NCBI GenBank assembly: GCA_021527695.1
Contig: JAKFAO010000001.1
Coordinates: forward strand, 868,001 to 932,000
DNA: 64,000 bases
From: Naematelia aurantialba
Taxonomy: Eukaryota > Basidiomycota > Tremellomycetes > Tremellales > Naemateliaceae
Direction: 5' to 3'
The position numbers and the translations under genes are program-made. Below the pieces are notes generated by a model that was not told where the DNA came from, did not search any database, and worked only from the letters and a program-made list of their open reading frames with translations. Position 1 is the first letter of the stretch. Each line of letters starts with the position of its first letter. Positions 35,489-47,476 of the stretch are shown here, one piece after another.

Positions 35489-37204
35489 TCACGCGGTGTC
35501 CAGCTGGGCTGCCTCGATCAACGTCTCCCACTTTCGTTTCGCTGAAATTAATAAGCTGCGCTCATTGATGGACAAGGTGATTGCCATGTGCTGGCACCGT
35601 GCATCGAGTGTAAGCTTCTGTTGATCCTCAGTTCTGGTCATCGACTGCGATTATGGCTCACCTCGCGAAGCTCAAACAGCTCTTCGAGGCTCATATCTGA
35701 GTGATACATCTGTCCAAGGCGCATGTCGAGAAGCCGTATTACCCGACGCGCAACGATCAAGTCGGCATCGATGAGCTCTCCACCTATTCCATCCTCATAG
35801 CCATCCCAGGCGTCGTTGAGTCTACGGATGCTGTTCGCCACTGAGTCCGCCGTATCCTGGGCCTGGGGCACTCCGATGGTATCCACAATGAAAGACCCAA
35901 TGACTTCGATTGACATTTCGCCAGATTGTGACAAGCTAAGGAGCCCATTAGTAGAGCCCCCCACTAGGCTCCCATCGTGTTCTTTCAGATCCCTCGTCTT
36001 GACCAACGGATCGTTCCGATCGACGACGCTCAGTAAGTCCCTCGTGTCCTGCTTCAATGACAGCTCGTCGATATCCCAGACAATGCCGTCACCGGCAAAC
36101 TCCTCTCCCACAAAACCCCACTCGACCAGAAGCCTGGCATCTCCGATTCCTTCCCCATAGCAGTTCCACACTTCCGTGCCTTGCTCGACCGTTCTTTCCG
36201 CTCGCATCTCCACGCAGTCGCCTATGCCTTTGAGGTCTTTTGAAATTCGGTCTCGCTCCCATCCATTCAGATGATCCAGACGCATAACCACTCCGCTCGT
36301 GGACATGATGTCGTGTTGGCATGGCGCGAGAGATCCACAGACGTGGCACACAAAGTCGTCAGATGTGAGCGATGAATGCGGCGTGAGAGACGAGTGGTTG
36401 AATAGGTCAGCAAATGGGCAGAGAGCGACCACGTGAAACAAGTCGATGATGAAGGCGCGGGTGGAGACTAAAGAATAGGCGTAGACGAAAGCCGACACTG
36501 GACTCGGTACGGGATGAGAAGCAGTAGGAGGAAGGTGGATCATCGTAGCCTCGTAAAATTGCTTGATGTCACTCTGCCTGGGCCATCAGTACCAGGTCAG
36601 GAAGCTGTGGGCCGAGTTGCTCAGATGCACATTCACGCACCAATGCCAAACCCTCGAACTCCTTCTTGCGCAACTCCTTTTCCGCCTCGGTCCCTTTGAG
36701 CAATCTCACAGCCTGCCTTCCGTCTGATCCCGCCATACCATCTTCTTCCCAGAATATTGGTAACAACACGGGTCTCCTGGGAAGACTCTGTAGATAGCCA
36801 TACCATTCCGATTGGGAGCCTAAGCGAAATTCGTGGAGCAATGCAAGGGATAGGAACAGAATTGTGTGGTTAGTCGTTTCTCGCTTGCCGTCCAACATGT
36901 CCAGCTTTGGTTCCGATATAGGCAGCGGGGGCAGCGAGGTGGACCTCATGGAAAGCAATGCAGTCTTGGGAATCTGACACACTCCAGATAGGATTAGCTA
37001 GAATAGATGGGGGAGAGGTCAGACCGCCTCACGAGCCTCGCCGACCTCAATCTGTCGATTGGCACGTATGGTCCATCCCGATCCATCCTCCATATCCGTC
37101 ACGTCTAACGCATCGCACCGAAAGACACTATGGGCATCGAGCCAGTGCGCGAGTGCCTTGAGAGACGGTGGTGGGTGACCAATCAAGAGGCCGTGAGTTT
37201 GCAT
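35489..37204 (-). CDS. SET-domain lysine methyltransferase (RKM/Efm1/SETD6 type)
   Basis: Cytosolic class of SET enzymes that methylate lysines of ribosomal proteins or elongation factors. The ATG at 37204 gives MQTHGLLIGHPPPSLKALAH and WTIRANRQIEVGEA, then IPKTALLSMRST. The I-SET insertion follows (ILFLSLALLHEFRLGSQSEW, YGYLQSLP, LPIFW). The catalytic part is AFVYAYSLVSTRAF, then PFADLFNHSS with the invariant NHS, and EVWNCYGEGIGDARLLVEWG with the catalytic Tyr. Between these lies a Cys/His cluster (CHVCGSLAPCQHD). The end was extended beyond the apparent stop at 35638: REVSHNR is intronic, and the real join goes to KLTLDARCQHMAITLSINER, ending at stop 35489 (last exon 35489-35617). The target is not predictable from this sequence. 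Confidence 0.88.
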
Positions 37205-37480
37205 CTACTCAGGTTGACATGGATCGCAACAGCAGACTGTCAGGCAGCATGTGATTTTGATGCCGTGCCTGACAAACAAGTCTTTCGCCGCTGCCCCGTT
37301 CATGTGGGCAACAAAGCTCGAGGATTGCCATGTACTGGAGACTCTAGGGTCTCAACAGTAGCGAGTTTTGTATCATGATATACATTACTACGAACGCCAT
37401 AGCCGGTACCCCGCCATCCTGACCGCAGCTCCAGATCCAGCAGCGCACCAAACGGAATGGACACCAGCGAAGAACAGCGT

Positions 37481-37789
37481 TTAACGGTACGACTAACCAA
37501 GAAGCGTTAGTATTTGTCCGCTTGGGCGCCGACGAGCGCACCTTCTGCCTCCTGGCACGAGCACCACGACCACCGAACTTCTTTGGCTCCATCCTGCGGG
37601 GGTCGGCAACGAGGAGAGTACGGTCGTAAGCGATGAGGCTCTTCTTCAGCTCGAGAGCCGAAGCGGCATCCTCGTTCTTGGCGTAGAATCTTGAAAGGAT
37701 CAGCTGAAAGATCATGAAACTCGTATAGAGTCTAGGACATGCAGACTCACGCAACGATGCCCTTGGCAATAGCCTGACGAAGAGCGTAA

Positions 37790-37821
<32 letters not shown>

Positions 37822-38237
37822 AAGCCGGATGTCAATGTGTGCAAGCTTCTCGACGCCGACAATGAGGATAGGCTCGTAGACCTTGTATCGCAAAAGTTCA
37901 CTAGGAACGTCAGCATCCTGAAGGAGTCTACCCGCTCGCTCGGATGTTGGTGCCCAGTGGGATGACAAGATCCCTCAGTCTTTAACCAAGTCTCAACGTA
38001 TCCAAGCGCCAACACCCTTCAGCGTCGCCAATCCTTGCATCCAGATCGCCGTGGACAGGAATCGCGACTCACGGCTGGACGAGAGAGATGGGAGATCCGT
38101 TCAATCTGACTACGCCATGCCCAGGAGTGACATGAGCCACAGCAGTGGCAGTCTGAACTACATCAGTGACGCGTCCCCTTTTCTTGAAAGCCTGTAGAGC
38201 GCACCTTCTTCTTGCCGAACGTCTGGACGGCGGACAT
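37481..38237 (-). CDS. RPS16: 40S ribosomal protein uS9 (S16)
   Basis: Small-subunit protein whose C-terminal tail reaches the P-site tRNA. The ATG at 38237 starts [11 protein letters not shown], spliced to [20 protein letters not shown] and PISLVQP. An intron of about 170 nt then leads to [35 protein letters not shown] and [17 protein letters not shown], then [20 protein letters not shown]. The last exon supplies SYR and the stop at 37481, giving the invariant QKSYR end. Introns early in the gene and a longer internal intron are typical of fungal ribosomal protein genes. No box C/D signals could be read in the longer intron. Confidence 0.97.
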
Positions 38238-38868
38238 GATCTGATCGTTCCGATGACCGTCGTGTGAATCACAGGTTTGCGAAGAATCGTAGTCGTGAAG
38301 AAATGTATTTTGTTGCAAGGGAAATGAGGTAAGGCCGTCGGTATGGAGAAGTGGAGGATGCGCAGAGCAACGAGGTCGATGGGAATCCTAGATCAGCCAG
38401 TCACTAGACCGTTGGTCAGTCAACTTACGATCTTGACGTGAAGGAAATTCCAACTCGCAGCTTCAAGCTTGGGACAATCCCAGCGGCAGTGAGCAAAGGC
38501 TGAGGAAGAAATCCCCTATCGCCGAACAGAACCTGTGAACCGTCACTCATTTGTGGCACTCTATGCTTATTATTTCCGACAGCAAGTTTCTTAACTCCGA
38601 AATCTACGGTAACTGCAGATCTTGGTGCCCTTTGAAGCACCATGCCCTCGAGTCGAAAGAAGAGATATGCATCTCATATTTTCGAAGACAACGTTGACAA
38701 GGCAGCAAGGCTCCATCCCTCCCATCACACTACCAGACGCCGTCTGTCCAATGAAGAACTGACCAGAGGTGTTCTGTTCGGACGAAGGACACGTGATGAT
38801 GGAGTTGTTTCGCTGTTGAGAGCGAACTGAGTAGAAACAAAGATACAAGACACGCGTTCAGCTGGTGA
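38238..38868. other. Intergenic spacer (RPS16 upstream region)
   Basis: Should contain the RPS16 promoter and the 3' end of the secreted-protein gene. A 62-codon plus-strand frame (38642-38830) begins MPSSRKKRYASH, but nothing else supports it. No terminator or RNA gene is visible. Confidence 0.3.
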
Positions 38869-39496
38869 CTAGTAGTAATGGTAATATGGTCCATCAGAGT
38901 CACCTCCGAAAGCGTTGCCCGACGAAGAGTCTCCTGAGACCAAGTCAGATTCGCGAAGAATTCAGTGAAATCGCACCTCCGGAGCCCGCATTGTTACTGG
39001 CAATGTTGAGGGTGTTGATGTTATCCGCAAGACCGCCGCCATTCAGGCCATAGTAGTCGCCCGTCCCAGCGACGTTGTTATCGCTGCTGGTCTCGTCAAT
39101 ACAAAACCCCGACCTGGGCGGTTGCCCTGAGTCCGAGAAGGAAATCACATTGACCCCGCGTTGGCATTACCACCCACGCCAGAGTATGCGCTGCCACCAT
39201 TGCCGTTGCTAAACATCGTCAGGTTCACCCTAGACCAGCGCTGGTGCTAACCTAGACCCGTCACCACCAAATGCCGTCCCGGAGCCAGCTCTTCCACCAT
39301 CTCCAGCATTCCCACCTGCGACATTCAACATGTCGGCGTTGTTGAGGAGGCCGCCCTGGCCATTGGTCTGGGTTCCGGTTCCGCCAATGGCAGCGCCTCC
39401 AGCACCGGTGTAAGCGGACCCACCATTCCCGGGGACAGGAACGGCGAGAACAAGAAGAGGCAAAGAAACCAGTGCGAGGATGGTGTTGAAGTACAT
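38869..39496 (-). CDS. Small secreted Gly/Asn-rich repeat protein
   Basis: Starts with a signal peptide (MYFNTILALVSLPLLVLAVP). The mature part has two copies of one module. Copy 1 reads GNGGSAYTGAGG ... LNNADMLNVAGGNAGDGG ... SGTAFGGDGS. Copy 2 reads GNGGSAYSGVGG ... LADNINTLNIASNNAGSGG ... SGNAFGGDSDG. Splicing was read so that the last exon joins NNAGSGG to DSSSGNAFGGD and ends in PYYHYY with stop at 38869. There is no Cys-rich domain, GPI signal or known enzyme motif. It lies next to RPS16 and divergent from the uL4m gene. Function unknown; an extracellular, possibly wall-associated role is inferred from the signal peptide only. Confidence 0.7.
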
Positions 39497-40276
39497 CTTG
39501 TTTCGTTTCGTTTCAGATTGTTTTGCAATATGAATCAGAAGTCTTGATAAACAAAGAGGTTGGGCAGAAATTCAAAAGATGCTGTGGAGAGCTGGGCCGA
39601 AGGAAGAAGTCGAAGAGCGAATCAGATGAAGGTGAAGAAAGTCACGCAGGAGCTCAAATGGATGGAGAAGAAGAGGCGCCTTGATCACTCCTTATATATC
39701 ACATCACGGCAGATGTAGACACAGTACTCTTGATCTCGGCTGGGCCTACGAGCTGAGAAATGAAGTTGCAAAACTGCCTGGCTGGATGATAGCATTGAAA
39801 CTATCGTAAGACCTGAAAACAAGGCAGCACACACAATCTGCAATTGTGAGGACGGCCATGCTTGTCAAGCGCAAGTCCATCAAGTAGCTGATGCTGCCTG
39901 ATGCTGTTCCAACGATGCCATTATTTTGCAGTAGAGAGGGGTGAGAAGTGGAGATGCCTGGATGGACATAATTACGATGCCGGGAGACGTATCTACTTGC
40001 TCTTAAAAGAAGCTCCAAGTTCGCCTAGCTATCCAGGCTAGTCGGATAGGTCCGGGTCTCTCTGAGATACACTACCCATATTCGCTGCACCCCACGACCT
40101 TGCGCGCATTTGGCAATCCTTGGTGTATGATCCTTCAGCAGAAGACTTTATGCCACTCTCTGCCACTGCCACTAGACCCTTTTTCCCAGCGGGTGGAAAA
40201 TAAAGATTCCGATCTCGCAACTGAACTTGTACTTTTGATAGTCTGCTGCTTCTTCTTCTTCTCGCATTTTGCAGAG
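39497..40276. promoter_or_regulatory. Divergent promoter region
   Basis: 780 bases between the secreted-protein gene (-) and the uL4m gene (+). It contains A-rich sequence near 39500-39700 and T/C-rich sequence just before 40277 (CTTCTTCTTCTT). No other gene is supported. Confidence 0.35.
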
Positions 40277-42170
40277 ATGCGGAGAGCAGCTCGCATCATC
40301 TCATCCGCTACCCAGGTGAGCTCACGTTGTCCATCCAATCCATCGCACAATCTGCTGAGCCCGAAACATAGTCTGTCCGAAGCTCTCCCATTACTGGCCG
40401 ATGTACACTTCCGCCCGCCTGTATCCCTGGTCCAAGTCGCCTAGCTTCCCGATTTATATCGTCCTCAGCGAAGGTCTCTACACTGCAAGCAATTCGACCC
40501 ATTCGACCAACTCCTAATCCACTGCTTTTTTCCGGAGACAGTGATATTGCCGCAGACCTCCAACTCGAGCAAGACGACCTTCCGGACAATGTGATACTCG
40601 AGAACATAGACAGAGAGCTCGATCGTGGCTTAGAAGAGCGTGGGAGTGCGCGCACTTGAAGGTGTCTCCGATTGAGCTGACCTCTGCGCAGCTCACCTGC
40701 ATACTGTCCCCTCGGATCTGGAATCCCCTATCCTTTTGCCTGTTTCGTCACTGGCATCAGCTAATCCCACACTCGCATCTTCCGCCGTCAGTTGTTCTCT
40801 CTCTCTCTCTCTCTTTTTCTGTTCGAGTCTTCCTTGCAGCTCACAGGACCAGGATATCGTTGTTGAACTACCTCGCGATATCTTTGCCCAGCCACTTCGT
40901 AGGGATATATTACATCGCTGTGTTGTCTGGTACCAGGCTAGTTTACGATCTGTGAGCTCGTCGCATTGCACTAGATCTCCTCTTTCCAAGTCTCATTCGT
41001 TATAGGGTACGAAAAAAACCAAAGGTCGTTCCGAAGTCTCCTATTCAGGTCGAAAACTCCGTCCGCAAAAAGGCTCTGGTAGAGCCCGTCTGGCCGACCG
41101 CTCAAACCCCATGCGTATGTCTTTCTTCTTGCGCTTCCAGGGCCACACTCATAGGCCGCACAGTCAAGGGCGGTGCCCACGCTCACCCCATTCAACCTCG
41201 AGATTGGTCTCAGCTTCTTCCGCGCAAACTTCGGTCATTGGGGATGCGGATTGCCTTGTCCGCCAAACTGGACATGGGCATGCTTCGTGTCGTGCAGTCT
41301 CTCAATGAGGGCGGGTGGACGAAAACGCAGGAGGCCTTCAAAGCATTGACAGACGGAAAACGCCTTGTGCCTCTCGGATCTGCTGAACGGGAATCCCGTG
41401 GAAGAAACATGGAAGGGGAAATGGGAACGCCGGCACACATTCCGACCGGAAGCGTCACCGACTCCATCCGTGGCGAAATAACTCCTCAACAATCAGATCT
41501 AGACTTGGCCGGCACCTCTACCGACCCTGTCGATGAGGATTTAGAGACTGCCTTTGAGCGCTTGGAGACGGAGGACAAAACAACTGTCCAGTATTTCCGT
41601 CGATTTGCGAAGTCAAAGAAGGATCTTTCCATCCTCTTCGTCCATGCGCCTTCCAAGTCTGACACCGAGCTATGGCATTTTGGCCGCGTGATTCGAAACA
41701 TCCCCGGCGTTGAGATGTTATCCACCGACGAAATTCAGGTGTTTCACGTACTCAAGTATCGATGGCTTGTGTTGGAGGGCGATGCAATTGACGCGGTCGA
41801 GAAGCGATTTGCTTCGAAACCCCAAGTGATTGTACGCATCGGCACGGAGCGCGAGCCGCGTCCCATGTTGGGAGACTTCCGTAATGTAGACGCGACAGCC
41901 GCCGCAGACGGGCCGATAGAAGTGAAACAAGGGTCAGGCAGGAGGCAACTGACCATGTTGCCACGAGGATGGGCGATCCGCGCCTGGCGTAAGCCGGTCG
42001 GTGCTAAAAGGATTGAAAAAGCCATCGGTCCTAGGCGGGCACGGGAACTCGCAAAGCGGGCGAAGAAGGAGGAACGTCACGTCAAACGGAAAGAGGCATG
42101 GGTGAATCGTACTCGACAATGGCAGAAGAAGCTCAGTTCAATGGAGTATGAGGCTCTCAACGGTGTCTGA
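40277..42170 (+). CDS. Mitochondrial ribosomal protein uL4m
   Basis: Large-subunit mitoribosomal protein L4 family (yeast Yml6). The core exons are clear: LPRDIFAQPLRRDILHRCVV then WYQASLRSG, TKKTKGRSEVSYSGRKLRPQ, KGSGRARLADRSNPMR, and after two introns GMRIALSAKLDMGMLRVVQS and LNEGGWTKTQEAFKAL. Then follow KDLSILFVHAP, VIRNIPGVEMLSTDEIQVF and HVLKYRWLVLEG. A basic C-terminal extension (RAKKEERHVKRKEAWVNRTR) ends at 42170. The start is tentative: ATG 40277 gives MRRAARIISSATQ, a good mitochondrial leader. A further exon near 40450-40640 (frame LQLEQDDLPDNVILENIDRE) probably belongs, but I could not close every junction in phase. Confidence 0.88.
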
Positions 42171-42272
42171 TCTAGAAGATGCGGCGTAGGCCCCAACTTA
42201 CTCTTTTGAAGGCCCATACCATGCATTATCTATAACTATACACAGCTCAAATATGTTCCAAAACTGCCCAGT

Positions 42273-44446
42273 TCATTCTCTGTCTCTTGATAAACGCACC
42301 ACAGTTTCGTATTCTCCAAATCCATCATCTTCTTTTCGGTCGGGATCGTCAAACGGATCATGTTCTTGGTCCGCGTCATGCCGCTTTGATGGGCCACCGG
42401 CGTCCCCATCATCCTCGTCATCAAGTAGGCCACGCCGCTCTCCCCGATGACCCTTCGTTCCGCCTATGCCTTTTCGCTCGTTGCTGTCTCCGTTGCGGTC
42501 TTCCGATGCGTCACTGACACTGCCGACTTCCCACATCACCTCTTCCGCTCCTTGCTGCTCTGCTTCCGATACTTGGCCTTTGGCTAGTTCAGCAGAGTTC
42601 GACTCTGCATTGGATTTTTGCCTCTGTGGACGGAGCCGGATATTAATGGAGGGCTGAGCGGAAACGGTGTATGGATCCGAAGCCGTTTTCGCAGAGGCTT
42701 TCAGGGAAAGGAGAACCTAAGCTCGTCAGTTTACCTGTCGAATACGAAAGCTAAGCACTCACCACGCCCGCAATCAGCACGGCGATCGACGAGAAGACAG
42801 CTACCAGGACCTCCAAGACATGAGAGTCGGCAACGGGAAAAATCTCAGACAGCTCACCCATCGAGCATATTGTACTGCCTCGTCGTAGAAGATGAGCGAG
42901 TTGATGAACCTGACGTCTGTAAGCGCACAGTCTGAGTGCATGTTAGTGAAAGAATCACCCAAACACAGTATACCCTAAAGATCGTCAATTTGGCCCGGAC
43001 GTCGCCGGAGCTACTTACCAGCATAGAAAAGAGGTACAACGACCACTGTATCCGCGCAGACTAGAGCTCTGTTGAGACAGACGATTTGAAGGACGGCGGT
43101 GATGATAACGAAGAGCAGTGTGATGACAGCCGAGAAATACAGAAGCTAACGCACTCAGCAGGATCGACAACCCAACAACTCACTGGATGACCGGGTATTT
43201 GTAGTATTTTGACTATTGCCTTCGTGAAGACCAAACACAATCCCGCCAAGCTGCCTCCTGCAACTGCCCATCCAATCCCTTGCAACCACGTGATCCGCGC
43301 ATCATCGGTACGCTGAAGCAGACGTTCCAGCCGCAACACGACTCTTCTGTCCACGCGTTGCCACACTGCAGACCATCTGCCAAAGAACCGGGCGAGCGGA
43401 TTACTCTCCTTGGGTCGAGCTGTGGGCAACTCCAGAGAGGGAGAAGGTAAAGGCGAAAAGGACGCTCTGGCTCTGAGCAGAGCGGCGAAGAGGTGAGAGA
43501 CGTAGTAGGTGGACGTGGTGAACAGAATCAAGAAGACGAAATAGGCAAGCCATGATCCTCGCGACCATAATGCGTTCAGGCGAGAAATAGGGAGTGATTG
43601 TTGCAAGCCGTGGTTTATACTGCTAAAGATGAGAATAAGAATAACGCCAAGAACGATAACTATTGTACCACGGATGTCAGCGGGAGTGACCGCTACAGGA
43701 ATTAGCACTCTCGGTGGGCTCATTATCGCACGCACGGGTTCCAACAAGCCAACTGGCAAATAGAAAGTTGAACACCAGAGAGGAAGAGCCCAGCGGTGCG
43801 ACCCAGTCCGGGCGGAGATATCTCAGCGCCAAAGGAGATCCGACTACAGTTTCAGTCAAGGATTCGTCATACCTATTGTCGACGTACAGACTTGAGAAGC
43901 TCTGTGCTCGTGGTCAGCGGGCTTTCGCTGGCATGGAGACCACCTGTGACTTACATATATGTACCCATCCCAGCTAGCCATAATATCCGCATGTACTCTT
44001 TCCGCCTCTGCCTCTTCGGAACGGACTGCTGTCTGACATGGTCTAGCTTTGTTAAATTAAGACCAAGAGCATTTAGGCAAGAGGCGACGAGCACGATGAC
44101 GAGACCGATGAGGGTATTCTGAACAAAGAACATGATCAATCTGACTCTGGTTGTGCGGCTGTACGCCTTAGCATGAGCTGCTCACTACAATATAGCTCCC
44201 CTCTCCAACATCCAAACCTCCTTCTGCTGGAATGATCGGCGCCGTCGAATTGGACAAGGTGGTGTTCTCTGGCGTCCAGTCAAAAGGCGAATCGCCAACG
44301 GTCGTAGAAATCGCTTCCACGGCGGTCGATGTGAGCGAGACGACGAGGGATCCGGTTACAGTGCCCGTAGAGACAGCATCGATGACCGAGAGCCATCCTG
44401 TGGTGAGATACTGTGTGGACAATGACTGTGTCGGATCCGAGTCCAT
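42273..44446 (-). CDS. NIPA/DUF803 membrane protein, putative magnesium transporter
   Basis: NIPA-type transporter with about nine membrane spans. Segments seen across exons are QNTLIGLVIVLVASCLNALG with LNLTKLDHVRQQ, WLAGMGTY, SPLALRYLRPDWVAPLGSSS, LVFNFLFASWLVG, RGTIVIVLGVILILIFSS, ITWLQGIGWAVAGGSLAG, VITLLFVIITAVLQIVCLN and FINSLIFYDEAVQYARW. A Ser/Pro cytosolic loop separates the spans, and the tail is long, acidic and disordered (LLDDEDDGDAGGPSKRHD). The N-terminal lumenal part has sequons in PENTTLSNSTAP. The chosen ATG (44446) is minimal: the same frame stays open and coding-like upstream (SYFSQLKGYVA), so further 5' exons toward 45.2 kb are likely. Confidence 0.8.
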
Positions 44447-46582
44447 TGCCACGTAGCCCTTGAGCTGAGAGAAGTAACTGAGATGAGAAGGGACGAACGA
44501 GACGCAGACGACCTGGGCATGTCAGTGTCAGGCACGGCGGAACCCAATTCTGTGTCGTGGATCAGACGGAACCACGCAACAGCAAAGACTGATGAATATC
44601 ATGCTTGGGAGAACAGCCTTCGCCTCCTCCACAATGCTTATCCCAGCATTCCAAGGCCTCTCCGTCATCACCGACCGGAGGGGTACACTTGGTCATTTTC
44701 TAGCACAATGTTCTGTAAACGTCTCCCCTTCGCCAGCTGATCCCATTCACTCCCGCTCTCCTTCAATGACCGGTCCTCATTCAGTCTAGAACATCTCAAT
44801 GCTTCGTAATCAGACCTACATGACCTTGAGACCACTGCTAACTGAGTGGGACCAATCACCAAACAGAGTGGGACTCCTATGACACAGACGCCGAACATCA
44901 ACATCTGCTACCATTTGACTACGACACGGTCTAGGCCGCATTCTCCTCAAACCCTTTGGATCATCTGTGTTGTCTCCAGTGAGCCTATGCAAGGGGCTCT
45001 GCACAAGCCTTGGATGAGCGACATCAGTGAAGCGCCAAATCATCCATTGATAGCCCTCGATCTGACTGGACTGGTAGCGTGATCTGACGAGCACGAGGAC
45101 GAAGAGGGCTGAGAAGAGAACAAATTATCCCAAAGAGTGGCCACAGCCAACTCGTGAGTAGGTACTTAGATGACTGACTTATCACTGGTTCGAATACAAG
45201 TCTTCTTCGTGCGTTCGGGTACATTGTTGCATATTAGCCATGTTGAAAGAAGCCGCGGTATGCCTGACCCTCTTTGGGTGAGAGATCCACGTCACTAACA
45301 AATAAACGGTTGCCCAGGACTAGACGAGTCGGGTTGAGCACTGTACCCTTCTGCTCACTCGCTTGACCCTCGATCGGAGCGAGTGAAACTCTTAGAAGAA
45401 AACCTCTGTCGTGGCGTGACGATGTGCACTTGAAGCCTCAGGACAAAGACCGGGACTGCGGGGACTCGAGGAGTGAAAGCAAGGCAGCGAGAGAGTCAAG
45501 AGACGCATTCCCCCAGAGAAGGAAACTGTAGAGTACGAGTATATATATATTCGAACGGAGGCATACGAGGGCCAGAGTCCAGGGAATCGGAATAGACTAG
45601 CCGGTATCCGTCCACTGCACCCTCCCAGCCCCACCATATCAATAGAATAGCGGCCCAACGCTATCCTTTACAGTTGGACTTGGACTTCGAGTAGCTCGGT
45701 TCGTTGGTGTAAAAGAAGCTCTTAACTTTACTTGTCAGGAGCACATATAATTCCATCCGCGACCTTGTATACATGTTACATTGCATTATTGATTTGCCTA
45801 CGATTTCAACGGGATATGGAATTTAATAAGCCGCAAATGTTCGGCAAATGAACGGAGCGGACCAATAACCGGTTCGTGACAATGTCCTCCTCCCATGGCT
45901 GGGCCCAGCTCAGGTGACAGAGCCAGGATCGGATGCATGGACCCAGGCATATTCGTAACGGAGGGGCCATCAAAACACCACCTATTGCGTACCTGACTTG
46001 CCGGTGGAGTTCTAAGCACAGCTGCCATCGATCGCGAAGACTAGCATGCTGGGAGCCAGCGTACTTTTGCCATCCCCACACCCATATGACCAACCGAGGC
46101 CAGACTCGACAAGAGTCACCGAGCAGTGAGATGTGCAAATCGATTCAGAAACTGCTTTTGACATCCGGCAGTTTGCCTCCAGAGAGACGGGGAAATTGCT
46201 GCCTGAGGTAACTTGTCCGTCCACGCGTGATCTCTTGACCTGTCGGTCTATCACCTTGTCCCATTGGAGCGGTTGGCCCAGGAAAAGAGGTTTCCAGAAC
46301 CCAGTCCAGGGCATTCTCCAGAATGCATCTCAGCAGAGTTGCACGCCGGGCCTCGACCTTGAATGTTAACAAAACCCGAAGCCGGTTTCACTCACCTTTG
46401 TCAAGCATGGTTCGCCACTCCAGCTACGGTTCCCACCAATGCTCGACACTGCACGTACATATTCTTTGACAAAGCGGTTCTTTGGTAGAAGGCTTGAGAC
46501 AGGATGGTTAGATATCAAGGGATGAGTGGGGGGAAGCGCAACGGTTAGATGAGCCACGTAGCTTCTTTCATGCCTCGAACAG
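44447..46582. other. Region without a confident gene; membrane-like minus-strand exons
   Basis: On the minus strand two hydrophobic segments appear: FVLVLVRSRYQSSQIEG (near 45090) after a good CAG acceptor, and VCVIGVPLCLVIGPTQL (near 44890). They may be 5' exons of the NIPA gene or a separate small membrane protein. At 46145-46560 two further frames look coding (RFVKEYVRAVSSIGGNRSW, RRATLLRCILENALDWVLE) but could not be joined in phase to the unknown ORF upstream. Nothing convincing on the plus strand. Confidence 0.35.
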
Positions 46583-47476
46583 TCAACCTTTGTGGCAGTA
46601 GACAGTGACCAACCTTGGACGATCAGTCATTGAGACACTTTCGAAATCCCATCGGAGAGTTGGCTGCATTCCGATTCCCAGAGATCGCAGCATCGCCTTC
46701 CAGACTCGATCTGGATCTCTAAGTATTGGGACGAGATCTCTGCTGGAAAAGAGTTCTGTTCCATTGCCATGTTCCCGTTCTTGAGTGTTGTCCAGATCAC
46801 TATTCACTTGTGGTCCCTCGAGCGCGTCCACTGGCTGATGCGATCTTGCTCGTATTTGCTGAGCCAATTGAAGCTTGAGGGACGAGTGGTAACCTGTTTC
46901 CTGATCATGCTTGTCAATGGGAGCGAGTATTGTCGAGGTATCTCCAGGGGATATCCCCAAGGCAGATGAGACGCGGTCGTGGTGAAAGACGTCGTTCCCC
47001 AATTGCTTCATGCCGTGCACGTAATACGAGGATGATTGATTGATGCAGCCTCGATGGCTCTCAAGAGGCGGTGTCGAAGTTGATCTCCATCTCTCGCGAC
47101 TGACTGGCAGGCATAGCTTGTCGATCACACAAGGACTTTCTCCTTGTAGAGGACAGGCTTCGACTTTGTCCCGCCTGGCTTGAAGGTGCGTGTCTTCGTG
47201 AAGTGACCACACCGCCTCTTGTTCCACCGTCTCGGACGAAGAGGGATCCCCAGGATTGTTTTCAGCTAGCAACAAACTCAATTGCCGCGCCGCCGAACGA
47301 TTTGCATCGTCGGTTCGTCCCTCAATGCAAGGCAGTTGAGCGGCTTCGGTCAACCCATACAGGAGATTGTCTTTATAGAATTTTCCATGTCTTCCCTTGC
47401 CAGTGAGGAGTTGGGAGGGGCGAGTAGGACCCACACGAGGGTGTTCCGAGACAAAGACATTGTGAATCGAAGGCAT
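46583..47476 (-). CDS. Hypothetical protein
   Basis: Open frame from ATG 47476 (MPSIHNVFVSEHPRVGPTRP) to TGA 46583, about 297 residues. No family recognised. It is hydrophilic with no signal peptide or membrane span, and contains several His and Ser/Thr-rich stretches. The frame is open a little further upstream, beyond a CAG acceptor at about 47522, so a 5' exon is possible. Codon use and length suggest a real exon. Downstream minus-strand frames (to 46145) also look coding, but the phases do not match with the splice sites I could see. Confidence 0.45.
   Translation of the reverse strand: MPSIHNVFVSEHPRVGPTRPSQLLTGKGRHGKFYKDNLLYGLTEAAQLPCIEGRTDDANRSAARQLSLLLAENNPGDPSSSETVEQEAVWSLHEDTHLQARRDKVEACPLQGESPCVIDKLCLPVSRERWRSTSTPPLESHRGCINQSSSYYVHGMKQLGNDVFHHDRVSSALGISPGDTSTILAPIDKHDQETGYHSSLKLQLAQQIRARSHQPVDALEGPQVNSDLDNTQEREHGNGTELFSSRDLVPILRDPDRVWKAMLRSLGIGMQPTLRWDFESVSMTDRPRLVTVYCHKG

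Noticed and set aside
37900..38070. Possible intronic snoRNA in the long RPS16 intron
   Set aside because: No box C (RUGAUGA) paired with a terminal box D could be read, and no clear H/ACA pattern.
38642..38830. 62-codon plus-strand frame MPSSRKKRY...
   Set aside because: Isolated short frame in the RPS16 upstream region without splice or family support.
40797..40815. CT microsatellite just before the uL4m core exons
   Set aside because: Short simple repeat acting as the pyrimidine tract of an intron; not a feature of its own.
45170..45200. GGTTCGAAT-like T-loop, also similar strings near 32952 and 55477
   Set aside because: No matching A-box, acceptor stem or anticodon arm at tRNA spacing at any of the three sites.
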